Assembly: GCA_964036315.1 (NCBI GenBank)
Contig: OZ038509.1
Location: 24,623,384 to 24,687,383, forward strand
Length of the DNA: 64,000 nucleotides
Direction: 5' to 3'
DNA from: Acanthosepion esculentum
Lineage: Eukaryota; Mollusca; Cephalopoda; Sepiida; Sepiidae
Numbering within the stretch: position 1 is the stretch's first letter; each line of letters starts with the position of its first letter. A program made the position numbers and the translations under genes. The notes under the pieces were generated by a model. That model saw only the letters and a program-made list of their open reading frames with translations, did no database searches and was not told the origin of the DNA. Positions 20,596 to 31,939 of this stretch are shown piece after piece.

Positions 20596-20958
20596 AATGA
20601 TGTATAATAATTTGCTCTTGTTTAAAGTACAAAACAACACACACTATTTTATAACTCATGACATCATGGATGAATTTATTGAAGAAATACATTAAAACTC
20701 TAATTTTCAAATCATTTTAATGATTACATGGAAAATTTTGCTTGTTGTGGGTGGGGGCCTTTCAATAAATTCTGCTTATGTGTGCGTGTGTGGTGGTCAA
20801 TGAATTCTGCTTGTTGTGGAGGGTTTTGATTCCAATTCTATATGAAATGACTGCAAAACACTTTCCCCTCCCTATTTTATAGGCAGAAGCACACAAATGC
20901 ATGCTGGGATTTCTTCCTAGCCAATAAAATAGGCCAGTTCTCCATTTCTTATGACTTA
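20596..20958. other. Unassigned DNA
   Basis: Nothing recognised beyond short words (TTCTGCTTGTTGTGG-like at 20735 and 20803) that repeat locally. Confidence 0.3.
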
Positions 20959-21340
20959 GTCCCGATCTGTCTTGTCTTGAAATCAGTTTGCTTATCCAAA
21001 CTTGCTTTTGTGTGTCAACACCAATTCTTAGTTTATGAACTTTTTGCCTTGCATATATTGTTTGATTGCTTTATATTATTTTTTGCCCTGTTCTTTACTT
21101 TGTTATTATTTATTGTAAATTTTGCCAATTGGACAGTTCTGTCATTTATTTTACATTTAACTATGATCACTCAGTCTACATAGAGAAACTAAAATAATTA
21201 AATATATAGTAGGTGGGTTCTTTGTTTCATCTAACTCGGTCCTGGTCTGTCTTGTCTTGATGTTAGAATGCTATGTTCACTTATCTGAACTTGCTTTTGT
21301 GTGTTAACCCCAATTCTTAGTCTGTGAACTTTTTGCCTTG
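20959..21340. repeat. Direct repeat, two ~100-bp copies 278 bp apart
   Basis: GATCTGTCTTGTCTTGA, ACTTGCTTTTGTGTGTYAAC, CCAATTCTTAGT and GAACTTTTTGCCTTGCATAT occur in the same order at 20959-21060 and 21238-21340. Diverged; origin unknown. Confidence 0.7.
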
Positions 21341-22727
21341 CATATATTTTGTATTTAACCATGGCTTGCCACTCCACAGAGGAGGTCAATAAATTTTGTT
21401 TGGTGGTGGTGGGGTTTCAATAAAAACCAAATCATCATTTACTACCAGTGACATTTGAACATGAAAGTGGCCATAATAGATAGCAATGCAGGAAATGGGA
21501 TCAGCAGGTTGTGTTCAAGTTCTGGCCAAAGTTGCATTCACTTTTTATACTATTGCCCTTGTGGAAGGCATGAACTCATCTCTTTTTGCCACTAAACTGC
21601 ATTCAACCCTCAATGCCAACATGCCATGGTCTAGTGTGGCAGGGTAAGGCCCATTACTCTCCATTTCTAACTGATCTTGGGGTAGGTCTGATTCTGATAG
21701 TTGCCAGAAAATAAATAAGGGTTTGGTGACCCCCCCCACCCCCAATTCACTTTATTTCTCCTGTTTTAACTTTTTCTTTTCTCCTTTTTTTTTTTGCTTT
21801 TTGTTTTGAGAATCTTGGCATTCAATTTGTGTATTGCAAATTAGGAAGAGAGGAGTGTCTGTGGTCAGGAACTAATGCAAGTGATACTGATTGGAGAATT
21901 CTATTATATGTAGGATTTTAGGCATTAGAGATATTTAAAAAAAATTAAAATGTTACTCAATTTCATCAAAAATGACTTTTCTTGAGAAATAATTGATAGT
22001 AAATTTTCTGGTGAAGCTATTTGGAACTCAAGGTCTCTAAAAGATGTCAAATTACAGGCAAATGCTGAGTACATGATTTTTTGGTTAATAAATTTGACTA
22101 AATAAGCAACTATGACTGACATCAGTGTGACTTAAACAACTCAAAAAGGAAAAAATGTACAAAAAATAAATATTTCTAAATTTGGTATTTTATACTGCAT
22201 TCAAAATTTTACCAATTCTACAAATTTAATTTTATTGAAAAGTCTTTTTTTTCTGTTTGATAGAGCTAAGAAAAAAAAAGAAAAAAATGAAGCAACCTGA
22301 GTATTAGTTACAAACTTGTTGCTTAGTAAATAAATAAATAAAAGAAAATTTGACAAATTGTTAACTCTTTAAATTCCTGAAGAATTTTTGGGTAGCATGT
22401 GTGGGATTCACAAAAAAAATGAGCATGCTATGATGAAAAAATGTCCCAAACTTAATAAAAACAAAGTTTTATCATCAAAATCTTTGTTATTATAAAGAGA
22501 AAAGACGAAAGAATCTTTTGATTATTAAATTATATCTTAATCCTTTTTAGGACCTTTTAAAGATTTCTTGGGTCAATGGGTGACCATAAATTAGTATAGA
22601 ATATTTTAGCGTCATTTTGCAGTTCAAAACACGCTGATTTGGAAATTCTTGCAAAAACAGATAAATATTGGGTTTTAATTAAACATCCAGGGATTATTTA
22701 CAAATGAATGAAATTATTTTTTAAATA

Positions 22728-22758
<31 letters not shown>

Positions 22759-23962
22759 AAACTTTGTCAAAATAATATTTTTTACATCTGTTTTTCCCTA
22801 CTTATTTAATTTGATTAAATTTCAAGAAATTCCTTTTTGCAGCATTAATGTTGATATTAATAACGAGAACAAGTACTTGGATAATTTAATCAAATTTTTT
22901 TGTCAAACAGGATCCCCAGTTATTGAAAATCCACTCTGAATCATAAAATGAAACTAAGACATTATTTAATTAGAAAATATTTTAATTGCTTTTATGAATA
23001 AGATATATTATGGACACTATTGTCTTAACGTTTTTTTTCTCTCCAATGAATAATGAATTTTTACAAGAATTGTTTACATTTTAAAAAATTCCAATTATAA
23101 TAATATATGTACATTTTTAAATCTTTTAAAATTCTGTATTAATTTCCAGTAATTACAAGACATTGTTATTAAGTAAAAACTATATTTACTAATAAATGGA
23201 AAACCTTATAGCAATTCATTGCACCCCGAATTTTAAAAAGAATTTTTGTATGTATAAATTTGCCAATTATTGTAAATACGGGCATCTATACATGATATTA
23301 TCAGAAAATAGAGCAGTAATTATCATAAATTCAAAATTTATGAATAATGTTCTAACATTTCCTCAACAAGTGTCTTCAGAAATTAGACTATGAAGCCAAA
23401 ATAGATAAAATTCAATAAAATATTAGATTACTTAGAATATTTTCTTAAATTTTTAAAAATACTGGGTAGTTTACAAATTTATATAAAAAAGGTATTCATG
23501 TATTCATTGAGCAATTTTTACAGGTGTGCCTTTTATTTAAAAATGACAAACATTTAGCTACGATAAATTTGGCAACACCTCATAAAACATCCATTTCCTT
23601 GTTAAAAAAAAGCTTTTCTGCGATATTTTTTAAAGTAATATTTGTTTTAATTTATATTTACTAAACTTTAAATCAGTAAATATCAGTAAATTTTCCTAAG
23701 TTTCAGAAGAGTATATTTTATTTTTGAAGGATTTTTTAATAAAAAGAATTACATTGTGTTGACAGATTTGTTTGTATGGCCAATTTTTTTTATTGTTTTT
23801 TTTTAAATTTTTTTTTTTTAAATATTTCTATCCATTTAAATTCAGTTTGAAATACAAAGTATTTAGCCTATTGGAAATATTATCTTGTAATTAACATTTT
23901 CCATATATTTTTTTTTAAATGCATTTTAAACTTTAGATTTGAGGTACCTTTTTATATTTAAT

Positions 23963-23966
<4 letters not shown>
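21341..23966. other. AT-rich stretch without genes
   Basis: Very AT-rich, with T and A homopolymers (21784-21795, 22730-22754, 23800-23820). No coding frame above background, no RNA gene and no clear element ends. Confidence 0.4.

Positions 23967-24029
<63 letters not shown>
23967..24029. repeat. (TA)n microsatellite
   Basis: About 31 TA units directly abutting the inverted SINE. Confidence 0.97.
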
Positions 24030-24030
<1 letters not shown>

Positions 24031-24350
24031 ACATTTTTATGTTTAACATTCTTTTTATAGATACAAGTATTTAAGTAAATGCTCTGTTTATAATAAACAG
24101 TATTAATAACATTTACCGGCCTGAATATTCGTCCTCAGACAGGATTCAAACCTGTATCCTATATGGAATCCTGTCGAATCCTATCTGAGGACGAATATTT
24201 ACTATGAAAATTTCTCGGACATTCAGGCCGGTAAATGTCATTTAATACTGTTTATTATAAACAGAACATTTACTTAAATATTTTTATCTATAAAAAGAAT
24301 GTTAAACATAAAAATGTCTTAAAATAATTATCGGACTTTCTCCATTTCAT
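24030..24350. mobile_element. Head-to-head inverted pair of tRNA-Ser SINE (family S)
   Basis: The left part, 24030-24146, is antisense family S from GACATTTTTATGTTTAAC to the T-arm region (CAGGATTCAAACCTGTATCC). From about 24177 the sense copy runs through ATCTGAGGACGAATATT, CATTCAGGCCGGTAAATG, the TTTATTATAAACAG palindrome and the long tail CATAAAAATGTCTTAAAATA, ATTATCGGACTTTC. The left copy lacks about 24 bp of body present on the right and ends ~30 bp short of the tail. TA repeats lie on both sides, so the insertion was probably into (TA)n. Confidence 0.85.
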
Positions 24351-24646
24351 CATATATATATATATATACACACACACACACCCTTCAAATGTTATTATTA
24401 GTGGATACTTGTATTTGAAATAGAAGCCCCATTTGTATTATGTCTAGTTTATCAGCCTGCGGTCTTTGGTAGGTATTGAACTTGCATCCACCTTTATAGG
24501 AGAAACCACCATTGTTTAAAGTAAAAAGCCCCCAAAAAACAATGTTTAAAGTAAGAATAAATATGGGGTATCTATTTGAAATGCCTGTATCTACTATAAT
24601 AAAATCTGAAGTACATACATACATACACATATATATATATATATAT

Positions 24647-24920
24647 AGGTTGATTAAAAGTAACTCCCTATTTAATGTATGAGTGACTAACCAGGAGTCC
24701 TGATTTAACACTCTGCATACCACAAAAGTTCCTGGTGAAATTCTGTTGATGTGATTCCTGGGTGTCTTTAGAAGCTGGTAGTGAAATCTGGTGCTTGTCT
24801 CGAATTTTAACAAAAATCTCAGGCTAAACGCATTCCTCTCATATCCATTTCTTGTAAAAATTATAGTTAATAAATAAATTATAAGTAATTTAAAATGGTG
24901 AGTTACTTTTCACTCTTCCT
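24647..24920. mobile_element. Possible Tc1/mariner-type MITE
   Basis: The left end AGGTTGATTAAAAGTAACTC matches the complement of the right end (AGGAAGAGTGAAAAGTAACTC) over most positions. It lies next to TA-rich DNA. The 142-codon minus-strand frame across it contains RFHYQLLKTPRNHINRISPG but has no family I recognise, and runs beyond the element. Confidence 0.5.
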
Positions 24921-25400
24921 GTATATGAACATTGATGAATATTCTCAAATTTAAAAGCTTTGATGAACTAATGATATACTTGTCTCTGTATATAAACACA
25001 GTGCAACAAAATAAATCATACGCATTGCTTTCTTTCGTTTTTGGATTTGATGAAGCCTAGGATAACAAAAGCATAATCAAATTTATTTCGAATGAAACTC
25101 TTTCCATTTGTGAAATTTCTTATATAACATCAATCATGATACTGATGAGTGCTGCAGATACAAAACTTAATCACAAGTTCTTTGAAATGTTCTGTTGAAT
25201 ATTGTTGCTAGATTTTCTTATTGAGCACTTTATTTACAAAGGTTTTCTCTTCTTTAAATGTATTGTATTCTAGTTATTCTATGAGATTTTTAAGGATTTG
25301 AGATATATATATATTTATCTCAAATATAATAATAATAATAAATTAACTTATTTTAAAATATGGTTCCTTCACTTTGAAGCAAAGGAAACATTTTTAAATC
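24921..25400. other. AT-rich unassigned DNA
   Basis: Nothing supported. Confidence 0.3.
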
Positions 25401-25402
25401 GG

Positions 25403-25543
25403 TTAATTTCTAATATTTATGCTCTTTAATTTACATTGAACAATGTTTTGTAAAAATATCAATAAGAACACTGGATTATGTATCTTACGGTCCTTTCTTT
25501 TTTTACTATATATATATATATAATATATATTTCTTTCTTTCTT

Positions 25544-25595
<52 letters not shown>

Positions 25596-25612
25596 TTCTT
25601 TCTTTCTTTCTT

Positions 25613-25647
<35 letters not shown>

Positions 25648-25684
25648 AACACCAGATTATATATCTTACTGTTCTTTCATTTTT

Positions 25685-25736
<52 letters not shown>

Positions 25737-25746
25737 TTTCTTTCTT

Positions 25747-25785
<39 letters not shown>

Positions 25786-25877
25786 TAAAGAAAGAAAGAA
25801 ATATATATATATATATAGTAAAAAAAGAAAGAACAGTAAGATACATAATCCGGTGTTCTTATTGATATTTTTACAAA

Positions 25878-25942
<65 letters not shown>
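25403..25942. repeat. (TA)n complex with inverted copies of repeat family E
   Basis: AATATCAATAAGAACACTGG, ATTATGTATCTTACGGTCCT and TTCTTTTTTTACTA at 25455-25508 recur as a second partial copy (25646-25690) and in inverted orientation at 25816-25875. All are separated by long TA runs and CTTT runs. Another copy, minus orientation, lies at 42250-42365. Long Tyr/Ile open frames on both strands come from TA repeats. Confidence 0.8.
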
Positions 25943-25943
<1 letters not shown>

Positions 25944-26129
25944 ACATGGAAGTCAGCACTTAGAGGCGACAGTTTGTTTCATGCTAGTGCAATCGTTGCA
26001 CTAGCATGAAACAAACTGTCGCCTCTAAGTGCTGACTTCCATGTCTACTTTTATATTTACACACGCTCTATCTCTGATATTGAGCACTTTATCCCATAAA
26101 TATAGCACACTTTAAGACTATATTTCTTT
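25943..26129. repeat. Perfect palindrome of repeat family D (50-bp arms, 3-bp spacer)
   Basis: 25943-25992 and 25996-26045 are exact inverted copies around TCG. Arms run from GACATGGAAGTCAGCACTTA to CATGCTAGTGCAA. The right copy continues through CTACTTTTATATTTACACAC and TTGAGCACTTTATCCCATAA to 26129; the left copy stops at the arm. (TA)n flanks both sides. Confidence 0.92.
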
Positions 26130-26130
26130 T

Positions 26131-26164
<34 letters not shown>

Positions 26165-26175
26165 GGTGGTTGTAT

Positions 26176-26293
26176 GTGAAGTGGCACCAAAAAGTTTTCA
26201 GTCTGACCTACTTCTTCAAATCTGACTCTACATTCAAATTTTTTTCTTTTTAATCAATTCTCAGCCAGGCTGAAATTTTTCAGTATTCTCGCG
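26176..26293. mobile_element. Possible mariner-type MITE
   Basis: GGCACCAAAAAGTTTTCAGT at the left resembles the complement of GGCTGAAATTTTTCAGTATT at the right, a terminal pattern seen in some mariner MITEs. About 118 bp; no target duplication clear. Confidence 0.35.
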
Positions 26294-26672
26294 TATATAT
26301 ATATATATATAACTAGTGTGCATTTTTGTTATTTATGTTTTTGTAAGACATTTTTAACTCCAAACAAGTAACACATTGTGTGAAGATAAAGGTGTATACA
26401 AAAGTCTTCTTTTATCTCCTCTCCTGTTGACAACCAGCCCATTTTGCAGGAACATGGTGAAAGTTGATAAATACTTGAAACCTTACAGTTTCTCGAAACA
26501 ACAACTTCTTTCTTACAGTCACCCCAATTATCTGGATTAAAAAAAAAATTAATTGCATGTTTAATGTTGTTCCTTTTAGTATCCATAGTGAAACAGAATT
26601 TTCAGTTTCTCCAAATTTCTTGAAGCCAAGTAACTTACTGCAAGTATTTTACAAATATATCATTCATCTACC

Positions 26673-27166
26673 TTTTCCACCAAGTAGTAATAGTCTTAAA
26701 TTGTCTGAATGTCTTAGATGAAGCCTAGGCAATTATTATTCATTTTTGACTAGTATTTCTTTCATCTTATTTCTCTTGCTTTTCCACCAAGTAGTAATAG
26801 TCTTAAATTGTCTGAATCTCTTAGATGAAGCCTAGGCAATTATTATTCATTTTTGACTAGTATTTCTTTCATCTTATTTCTCTTGCTTTTCCACCAAGTA
26901 GTAATAGTTTTAAGTTGTCTAAATTTCTTAGATGAAGCCTTGGCAATTATTATTCATTTTTGACTAGTATTTCTTTCATCTTATTTCTCATGCTTTTCCA
27001 CCAAGTAGTAATAGTCTTAAGTTGTCTGAATTTCTTAGATGAAGCCTTGGCAATTATTATTCATTTTTCAGTAGTATTTCTTTCATCTTATTTCTCTTGC
27101 TATTCCACCAAGTAGTAATAGTCTTAAGTTGACTGAATTTCTTAGATGAAGCCTTGGCAATTATTA
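26673..27166. repeat. 107-bp tandem array (4.6 units)
   Basis: TTTTCCACCAAGTAGTAATA starts units at 26673, 26780, 26887, 26994 and 27101, each exactly 107 bp apart. Later units share GCCTTGG against GCCTAGG of the first two. The array ends where the LINE relic begins. Confidence 0.95.
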
Positions 27167-27169
27167 CAT

Positions 27170-28005
27170 GTCTTAATGAATATAATGGAGAGCTCTTCTA
27201 AAACAACAAAGGAGAGAAACCAATGATGCATAAAAGCAGGCAAATCCATGTGAGATAAGATCAGCACTGACAAAGAGCAATTAAGCACTAGGACCAAGTG
27301 ATATTGTAATAGCGATATTGTCAGCCTTAGATGGTAAAGTTTTTAAAATGATAAATGAAATATATAATAACGGTGAAATACTGGAAGATCTCGGATCTCT
27401 CTTTATGATTCAAATGAACCAGCTACAAATGAATGCAAACTCTATTGAACAATCAGTATAACAAATCATTAGGATTCTAATGAATAGATAATGAGCATGT
27501 GGTGTAATGGTCAGTAGCTCTGAATAAAGAATCTGAGAGCTGAGTTTGAATTCCAGTCAGTTTTGTTACATTTACTTACACGCAAATATCCTTGGGAAGG
27601 TTATGAATCAATTTCTTTTCTCTAGTTATGGATTAAATCATATGAATTGTATCTAGAAAAATCATTATTTAAAAAAAAAATTGTTAATGCAATATTCACT
27701 CACAAAAACAATTCTCACAGTCCGTAATGATTTCTCTTTAAATAACTCAAAAAGGGTTAAGCCATAAAACAAACTCTGTCTAATGACGAGAGATCATAGC
27801 AGAATTAAACCAGAAATAGGGAAAGAACAGTGTTACTTTGTTGAAGATACTAGAACAAGAAATATTATTTTTATGATTTGAATGCCCATAGAGAGAATAA
27901 TATAAATGCAAAGAAATTTATATCTGTTTCATAGACTGCACAAAAAGCATTTGATAGGGTACAACATGAAGCACTACTTGAAATATTAGGAAAGCTTTGT
28001 GATGA
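27170..28005 (+). pseudogene. LINE reverse transcriptase relic interrupted by a SINE
   Basis: Translation across frameshifts gives FKMINEIYNNGEILEDLGSL followed by LHRTISL-type remnants (27330-27480). After the SINE insertion it gives RDHSRIKPEIGKEQCYFVED, TRTRNIIFMI and a diverged FIDYxKAFDRVQHE block. In order these match the RT fingers and palm of a non-LTR retrotransposon: the NEIYxxGEIPEDL helix, the GxxxxxxTR(N)AIF helix, and catalytic block A with its FxDxxKAFDxVxHE aspartate. Not intact; clade not assigned. Confidence 0.75.
27485..27782 (+). mobile_element. SINE family C nested in LINE relic
   Basis: The head GCATGTGGTGTAATGGTCAG with GAGTTTGAATTCCAGTCAG (box-B-like), then TTACATTTACTTACACGCAA, TATCCTTGGGAAGGTTATGA, and the tail AAATAACTCAAAAAGGGTTA plus GCCATAAAACAAA. 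Same body as 31000-31235, 53940-54130 and the two 5S-headed copies. It splits the RT frame of 27170-28005. Confidence 0.8.
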
Positions 28006-28084
28006 AAGACTGTCTTTCTCATACCTTTCTTTCTAAACCTCATTTCCTATCCACTTGAAAGCTAGTTGTTCCCAATAGAAATTA

Positions 28085-28250
28085 CAGATTACTTGAATAT
28101 TCTTCCCCATGTAAATAAAGCTTTTCTAATATTTCAAGTAGTTCTTCATGTTGTATCCTATCAAATGCCATTTCTGTAATCTATGAAGCATAGATACAGA
28201 TCTTTCTGCATTTGTATTCCTTCTCTAGGGGCATTCAAATCATTATTAAG
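28085..28250 (-). pseudogene. Inverted second copy of the LINE RT block
   Basis: The minus strand repeats the RT block A segment of 27885-27995: a CATTTGATAGGATACAACAT segment and GAAGAACTACTTGAAATATT, then LEKLYLHGEEYSSNL. Together with the plus-strand copy it forms an inverted repeat with ~110-bp arms and about 110 bp between. It may come from 5' inversion (twin priming) or a local inverted duplication. Confidence 0.7.
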
Positions 28251-28639
28251 GAGTGAGTACAATAAGAGGTAAGATGACAGTTCTGAGTTATGTAGTAACA
28301 GGAAAAGTGTGACATTGAAATTTGAAGGTGCATAGGGATAGTGAAGTTGTGGAGATCCATGATTGGCCAGACCAGAAAGGATGGGGTATATAAAAGAGGT
28401 TATAAGTTAATAATATTACTGTTTTATGTCAGAAATCTAGATGATGTTCGTCAGGGATTACTCTCTCAGCTGCATCAATAAAATCTGTTGAAACTTAGGA
28501 AGCAAAATAAATTCTACTGAAAAGGATGTGAAAATTCGCAGATCTAAAACCGGGCCACCTTGAATAAAAATGACATTATCTGGAAATCTGATCTACCAGA
28601 CAACTTCAAACTGAGTTTCTTTTGAGCTACTGTAGCCTT

Positions 28640-29150
28640 TTTAATGTATAGTGCCATTGCCTCGACATTAACTAAAACCCTCAAGTCTAAGCTTGATAGA
28701 ACCGACTCAGATGCTGAGAGCTATACTTAATATTTCTTGGAGACAACATCTAGCTAAATCACAGATCTATGGACCCATCTCTGATATTTCTACAATCTTA
28801 AACTCTTAAGTCTAAGCTTGATGGAATCCCCACTCTGATGAAAGCTATACTTAACATCTCTTGGAGACAACATCCAACTAAATCACAGCTCTTTGGACTC
28901 ATCCCTGATATTTCTGCAATCATGTGAATGCAGAATGCACTTTGCAGGACACTGCTGGTGAGCAAACCAAGAATTTGCAAGTGATCTACTTTTCTGGAAA
29001 CCTAGCCATGGAGCAAAATAGGCTGGTCAATCAGAAACACCTACATTAACGAGGTTTGTTACAAAACAGAATGCCACCCTAATGACCTTCCGACCTTGAT
29101 GCAGGACTGATTTGCATGATGGACTCATGAATGTTCAAGTTTGTTCAGCC
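28640..29150 (+). pseudogene. LINE ORF2 C-terminal relic with internal duplication
   Basis: Across frames: SKLDRTDSDAESYT, ISWRQHLAKSQIYGPISDIS-type remnants, FAGHCW.ANQEFASDLLFWK and PSHGAK, then CYKTECHPNDLPTLMQD. This is the carboxyl-terminal region downstream of RT in a widespread non-LTR group (RFAGHCWR...LLxWxPxHG...RPxxTY...DLxxxMxDRxxW). The first 140 bp (28675-28800) are repeated in tandem at 28798-28930. Confidence 0.7.
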
Positions 29151-30990
29151 GAATAATAATGTAGAGTAAATGAGCTTGTGTTCCTCTGAAGTCGCTCGCG
29201 CAACACTAAATGTTTCTTTTTCAATCTGCCGCTCTTGGTTTCCAGCACACATCACCAATGTAAAAATTGCTTCACTTCTCACAACTTCAGCCCTCTTTTT
29301 ATCATACCAACACCACAGTCAACTGACCAATTAGTCTTCTTCGCTTTGTCTTCAGTTACCCAGTCAAATAGCATCCTCCAGTCTGACTGATCAGCACACA
29401 ACTTGTTATTGGTTGAAGCATGCTAAGCTGTACAAAAGCTGTCATTACAGAATATACACTTTTGGAATAATCTAAAGTGGAGCAGGGGGATTCCTTCCAT
29501 TTTCAAGGGGAAAAATGCCACTGCTACATGTCGTGTGTTGAGGTAAGGAACTTATTTTCCTTTGCACCAGATGCAAGCCACTCTGACCCGCTTGCTTCTA
29601 CGTAATTGTTCACAAATAAAAATGTCAGAAATCCAGTCAATATGAAGCTATTCCATATGTTATTTTGTGTAAACAAACAATAGCCCTTGTGTAAGAATAT
29701 TCAGCAATCATTGCCCAAGCTTTCCAATGACCAGCCAATGATTACCTCACATTGCATTTTGATTCTTGATCTTGTCAGTGTGCATTGAAAGGACATGCTG
29801 CATGGCAACATGATGAATGTTGTTATTGTCATGCCGCGAAATAAGAATGCAAAAAGGACTTGGCCTGCCTGGCTTTTAAGTAATACTTTGGACAACTTCT
29901 GCTTTGTTGGTCTAACATCTCAGCTCTTCTCCTACCAATTCCTTTCCTGTTTACTTGTCTCAACATGGTGGCTGGCAATACAAATGAACAGCACAGGAAC
30001 CATGTAACTACAAAGGGTGGACCAGAACTCTTCCCAATTCCAAGCATGACTATTTATATAAGCCAGAACTCGGATTTTCCCTATTTCCACCTTTGTTGCT
30101 ACTTGATCCCCAAAACCTTTTAATCCACTCCTTTACTTTCCATTCCCCTTCAGTCAAAGTTAATGTCACTTAGAAAACCAAATGCTGGGCCATGAAACAA
30201 AAACCCTTGACATTGAGATAAAACCACCTCTTCCCCGTGGGTTTCTATAGTATCACACTGACATAAATTGGTAATTGAATAGTGGAACTTTATAATCAGT
30301 TTGAATTTTACTTATCCTATTATCTAGATTGGTAAAGTTTCGTCAATATCAATATACTAGCTTAATAATCGCCCTATTGGGTTGCATTTAAGCTAGATCC
30401 TGTGAAGGGCTCTTGATTGAGCCTTCATTACAATAGATAGAAAAGAGTAGCTGAGATAGGCAACAATAAACTACAGAAGAACTCAAAATTGATCACTGCA
30501 TTTAAGTATTGCATTAATATTTAAGCTTACGTTTTAAAAGTTCAACAATAATTCTTCTGCCACCACTTAATTTAAAGCCAACTTGATCTACGTAAGTCCT
30601 TACTTTTTGTACAAAGAATTATTTTTAATTGGATTTCTCAATTAATTTTGATTATTCTTAAATTTATTTTCAAGTTATAAAAATTGTTATTATACAAAAA
30701 GATTTGTTGCAAAACATTGCCAAAAACAATTGCAGTAATAAAAACTTGAGAATCCAAAATTTCATTATGGTGGGTCCAAATCCGGCTCAGAATGTTTTTA
30801 ATTTGCTCTTAGAGTTGGCCTGATTCCAAAATGGTATATGTTGGACTACAACCTCTAGAAGTAAAGTTGAAAAGTGTGACAGTGACACTCACATTTAGGT
30901 TAAGAGGTCAAATCTTATCAGAGTATATTTTGATTCTTTTTACATTCTTTGATTGCAGTGATACAACAAAAAAGCAACAAAAATAAGATG
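29151..30990. other. Unassigned DNA
   Basis: About 1.8 kb of less AT-rich sequence. Overlapping open frames occur at 29701-30047 on both strands, but none shows a family motif or splice context. It may hold an unrecognised old element. Confidence 0.3.
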
Positions 30991-30999
30991 AATAAAACT

Positions 31000-31235
31000 T
31001 GTAAGGTGTGGTGGACTAATGTTTAGTGGGTCTGATTGAGGAATCAGAGAACCAAGTTTGAATTCCAATTGAATTCATTACATTCACTTACGTGCTAATA
31101 TCCCTGGGAAAGGTATGAATCCATCACTTCTCCACCCTGCAGCTATGAATGAAATAGCAGGACAGACAGGATCTGATAGCCTTGGGTGGCAACCAGTCTA
31201 GGAGAAGGAAACTCTCAATGCAACAGACAAAATCT
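31000..31235 (+). mobile_element. SINE family C
   Basis: GTGTGGTGGACTAATGTTTA, CCAAGTTTGAATTCCAATTG (box-B-like), TTCACTTACGTGCTAATATC, CCTGGGAAAGGTATGAATCC and AGCCTTGGGTGGCAACCAGT. Shares its body with 27485-27782 and the middle block with 51845-52115. Confidence 0.75.
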
Positions 31236-31553
31236 GCAGGCAAAATAAAAATAATCTGCAGGAAAAAAAAATCTCAAATCGTCAACGATGTCTTTAAAAA
31301 TTTGCGGACTTAGCAGAATGACTCGTATTAGTACTCAAAGTATCCGCTTGGTGGCAGGCCTTTCAGTTGTAAACAAAGATGGCTGTACCATATATAAAGC
31401 ACAATACATTAGTGCATGTGTGAAAAAGTAGCTGTGAGAAATCTATTATTTTTGTTATTTTGATTAATATAGATATATTAAGTATATATTTATTTATGAA
31501 ATATATACATGTTTATAGTATTTACGTAAATACTGGCAGATACTATAGTTGTT

Positions 31554-31935
31554 TTATAACTCAAAAATAATCCCTTGGCATCTATGGGCAATCAGCTTTA
31601 ATGGACCACCTCTTCCCCCTATTTGTCTGTTGATGAGAGGTTTGCTTTCAGTATCTCTTGTGTGTGTCGAATTCACTGTACCCTCTGTCTTTATTACATT
31701 TTCCAGAAATTTCCGTTGTCTCTTTGTGATTGTTAGGATTAGTTTCATTATAGGCTTTTGGGCGAGTGAAACCCAGATAAAATTTGTGGGCAATCTACAA
31801 CTTCTTGTCTTCTGTTGTTTAAAGTAACTTTTGGCTCCTTCAGTGCGTGCGCAATCATAGCTCTCCACAATTTCCCATCTTTTGACTCTTTACTATTTCT
31901 CTTTGCCCTTGCCTTCCATTCATGCAAACTCATTA
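31554..31935 (-). pseudogene. LINE C-terminal relic
   Basis: The minus strand reads SLHEWKARAKRNSKESKDGK, LWRAMIAHALKEPKVT, and then TITKRQRKFLENVIKTEGTV, NSTHTRDTES. These resemble the conserved LINE C-terminal blocks RKLWRAMIAHVLKGHGT and TKRQLRFLGHVMRKEGLENL. Their order is the reverse of the usual one, so two truncated copies are probably joined. The plus-strand frame at 31549-31827 is a mirror image of this coding relic. Confidence 0.65.
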
Positions 31936-31939
31936 AGTA

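Noticed and set aside
25403..25963. Overlapping frames of 90-161 codons rich in Tyr and Ile
   Set aside because: TA microsatellite translations, present on both strands.
29701..30047. Overlapping 64-72-codon frames on both strands
   Set aside because: No family motif, no splice-like borders and no preference for one strand.
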